From Rhodoferax sp. (GTDB lineage Bacteria; Pseudomonadota; Gammaproteobacteria; Burkholderiales; Burkholderiaceae_C), in contig JAQSDS010000104.1 of the NCBI GenBank assembly GCA_029946045.1, forward strand, positions 1 through 6,053: 6,053 nt of DNA, given 5' to 3'. Positions 4,685 through 6,053 of this stretch are shown here, piece by piece. The notes under the pieces are model-generated. The model did not search any database, had not been told where the DNA came from, and saw nothing but the letters and a program-made list of their open reading frames with translations. A program made the position numbers and the translations under genes. Numbering within the stretch: the stretch's first letter is position 1; each line of letters opens with the position of its first letter.

Positions 4685-6053
4685 GTGAGCCTGCCACGCC
4701 ACAATGACCCGATCGTGGCGATTGCCACGGCCCCGGGTCGTGGGGCGGTGGGTATGGTGCGCGTCAGCGGACGGGGCCTGAACGCGCTGGTGTTGGCCTT
4801 GTGCGGGCGGCCACTCAAACCGCGTGAAGCCACGTACACGCCTTTTCTGGACGCCACAGGCCAGGCCATCGACCACGGCTTGGCGCTTTATTTTGTCGCG
4901 CCGCATTCCTTCACCGGTGAAGAGGTGCTGGAGCTGCAAGCCCATGGCGGACCGGTGGTATTGCAACTGCTGCTGGCGCGCTGCCTGCAGGCTGGTGCCG
5001 AGCCCGGCCCCAACGGATCACCCCGTCTGGCGCACCTGCGCGTGGCGCTGCCGGGTGAGTTTTCCGAGCGTGCTTTCCTCAACGACAAGATCGATCTGGC
5101 GCAAGCCGAAGCCATTGCCGACCTGATCGACGCCAGCACAGAGGCCGCCGCGCGCAGCGCCAGCCGTTCGCTGGCGGGGGCTTTTTCCCAGGAAATTCAC
5201 CAACTGCGCGATGCCCTGATCCATTTGCGCATGCTGGTCGAGGCCACGCTGGACTTCCCCGAGGAAGACATCGACTTTTTGCGCCAGGCCGACGCACAGG
5301 GGCAGCTCGACCGGCTTGAGGCAAGTCTGGCCAAAGTGATGACGCGTGCGCAACAGGGCGCGCTGCTGCGCGAAGGCATCAAGGTGGTGATTGCCGGTCA
5401 GCCCAACGCTGGCAAGTCGTCGCTGCTCAACGCGCTGGCCGGGGCCGAGCTGGCCATCGTCACCGCCATTCCCGGAACCACCCGCGACAAGGTGCAGCAG
5501 ACCATCCAGATTGAAGGCGTGCCGGTGCACGTGATTGACACCGCCGGGCTGCGTGAGAGCGAGGACGAAGTTGAAAAAATTGGCATCGAACACGCCTGGG
5601 AAGCCATTGCGCAGGCCGATGCCGTGCTTTTTTTGCGCGATTTAACGCGCATCGACCAGGCCGCCTACCAGGCTGATGATGCGGCTATTGCCCGGACCAT
5701 TGCCCAAAAACTGCCCAAGCAGGTGCCGGTGATCGAGGTCTGGAACAAGCTCGATGCGGCGCTGGCCCCCAGCGCGGCCGAAGGCTTGCAGCTGTCAGCC
5801 AAAACCGGTGCCGGGCTCGATGTCTTGCGCCACAAGCTGCTCCAGGTGGCGGGTTGGCAGTCGGGCTCGGAGGGCGTTTTTATGGCTCGCGAGCGCCACG
5901 TACACGCCCTGCAGCAAACCCGGGACCACTTGGGGCGGGCGCAAGCGCACTTGGCCAGCCGGGTGCCAGCGCTGGACTTGCTGGCCGAAGAGCTGCGACT
6001 GGCGCAAAACGCCCTGGGCGAGATCACCGGTGAGTTCACGTCAGACGATTTGC
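4685..6053 (+). CDS. mnmE: tRNA uridine-34 5-carboxymethylaminomethyl modification GTPase, 3' end cut by window edge
   Basis: MnmE (TrmE) acts with MnmG to build the 5-carboxymethylaminomethyl or aminomethyl group on the wobble uridine of certain tRNAs, using a folate one-carbon donor and GTP hydrolysis. The frame is open for 456 codons to the window edge. It begins [20 protein letters not shown]; the folate-binding N-terminal domain spans about 1-130. The central helical part starts at [20 protein letters not shown] (123-142). The G domain shows G1 GQPNAGKS (238-245), G2 GTTRD (264-268), G3 DTAG (285-288), G4 NKLD (354-357) and G5 SAK (371-373). The end, [13 protein letters not shown], normally continues with about a dozen residues carrying the catalytic CxGK motif, which lies outside the window. 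GTG at 4685 is the only usual start between the in-frame yidC TAA (15 nt upstream) and the conserved NDPIVA; no Shine-Dalgarno is evident, so coupling to yidC is likely. Confidence 0.97.
   Translation, partial: MSLPRHNDPIVAIATAPGRGAVGMVRVSGRGLNALVLALCGRPLKPREATYTPFLDATGQAIDHGLALYFVAPHSFTGEEVLELQAHGGPVVLQLLLARCLQAGAEPGPNGSPRLAHLRVALPGEFSERAFLNDKIDLAQAEAIADLIDASTEAAARSASRSLAGAFSQEIHQLRDALIHLRMLVEATLDFPEEDIDFLRQADAQGQLDRLEASLAKVMTRAQQGALLREGIKVVIAGQPNAGKSSLLNALAGAELAIVTAIPGTTRDKVQQTIQIEGVPVHVIDTAGLRESEDEVEKIGIEHAWEAIAQADAVLFLRDLTRIDQAAYQADDAAIARTIAQKLPKQVPVIEVWNKLDAALAPSAAEGLQLSAKTGAGLDVLRHKLLQVAGWQSGSEGVFMARERHVHALQQTRDHLGRAQAHLASRVPALDLLAEELRLAQNALGEITGEFTSDDL

Noticed and set aside
4112..4966. 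284-codon minus-strand open frame across the yidC/mnmE junction
   Set aside because: It spans two convincing genes in antisense and has an Arg/His/Gln-rich composition typical of shadow frames.
5628..5634. Run of seven T in mnmE, a possible polymerase-slippage site
   Set aside because: The frame and G-domain motifs continue correctly on both sides, and a slipped product would only be truncated; nothing supports programmed slippage.

Overview
The window is a core chromosomal locus at the replication-origin region of a Gram-negative bacterium, very probably a betaproteobacterium of the Comamonadaceae (Rhodoferax/Polaromonas-like). This assignment rests on three things: the divergent order dnaN-dnaA | rpmH-rnpA-yidD-yidC-mnmE, the protein sequences recalled by eye (DnaA, the RnpA N-terminus, and the YidC membrane segment with FYWLNAKAYASMAKMK), and the moderately GC-rich codon use. 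The family-level call is recognition, not a computed phylogeny.

Left part, minus strand: the first 107 codons of dnaN (DNA polymerase sliding clamp) run off the left edge at base 1. A 107-bp gap holding a GC-rich hairpin and an AT-rich stretch separates it from a complete dnaA (469 aa), whose domains I, III and IV are intact. Centre: a 225-bp divergent intergenic region (1839-2063) carries one perfect DnaA box, one near-perfect box in the opposite orientation, about 47 bp of roughly 70% A+T sequence around and between them, and two extended -10 promoter candidates for the rightward operon. It also holds three short hairpins and a palindrome. It is a plausible control region for dnaA and possibly part of oriC, although two boxes are few for a complete origin.

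Right part, plus strand: rpmH (ribosomal protein L34), rnpA (protein subunit of RNase P, probably with a TTG start), yidD (membrane-insertion helper) and yidC (membrane insertase/chaperone). They are followed by mnmE (tRNA-modification GTPase; GTG start; cut by the right edge about a dozen codons before its expected end). Genes are tightly packed: rnpA/yidD and yidD/yidC each overlap by ATGA, and mnmE begins 12 nt after the yidC stop. No terminator is visible between rpmH and the right edge, so this looks like one transcriptional unit linking ribosome production, tRNA maturation and modification, and membrane-protein insertion.

I see no mobile element, CRISPR array, tRNA/rRNA gene, toxin-antitoxin pair or defence-type gene, and no evidence of a previously undescribed system. 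The most worthwhile observations are in the divergent control region, the rnpA start and the YidC/MnmE lineage features.
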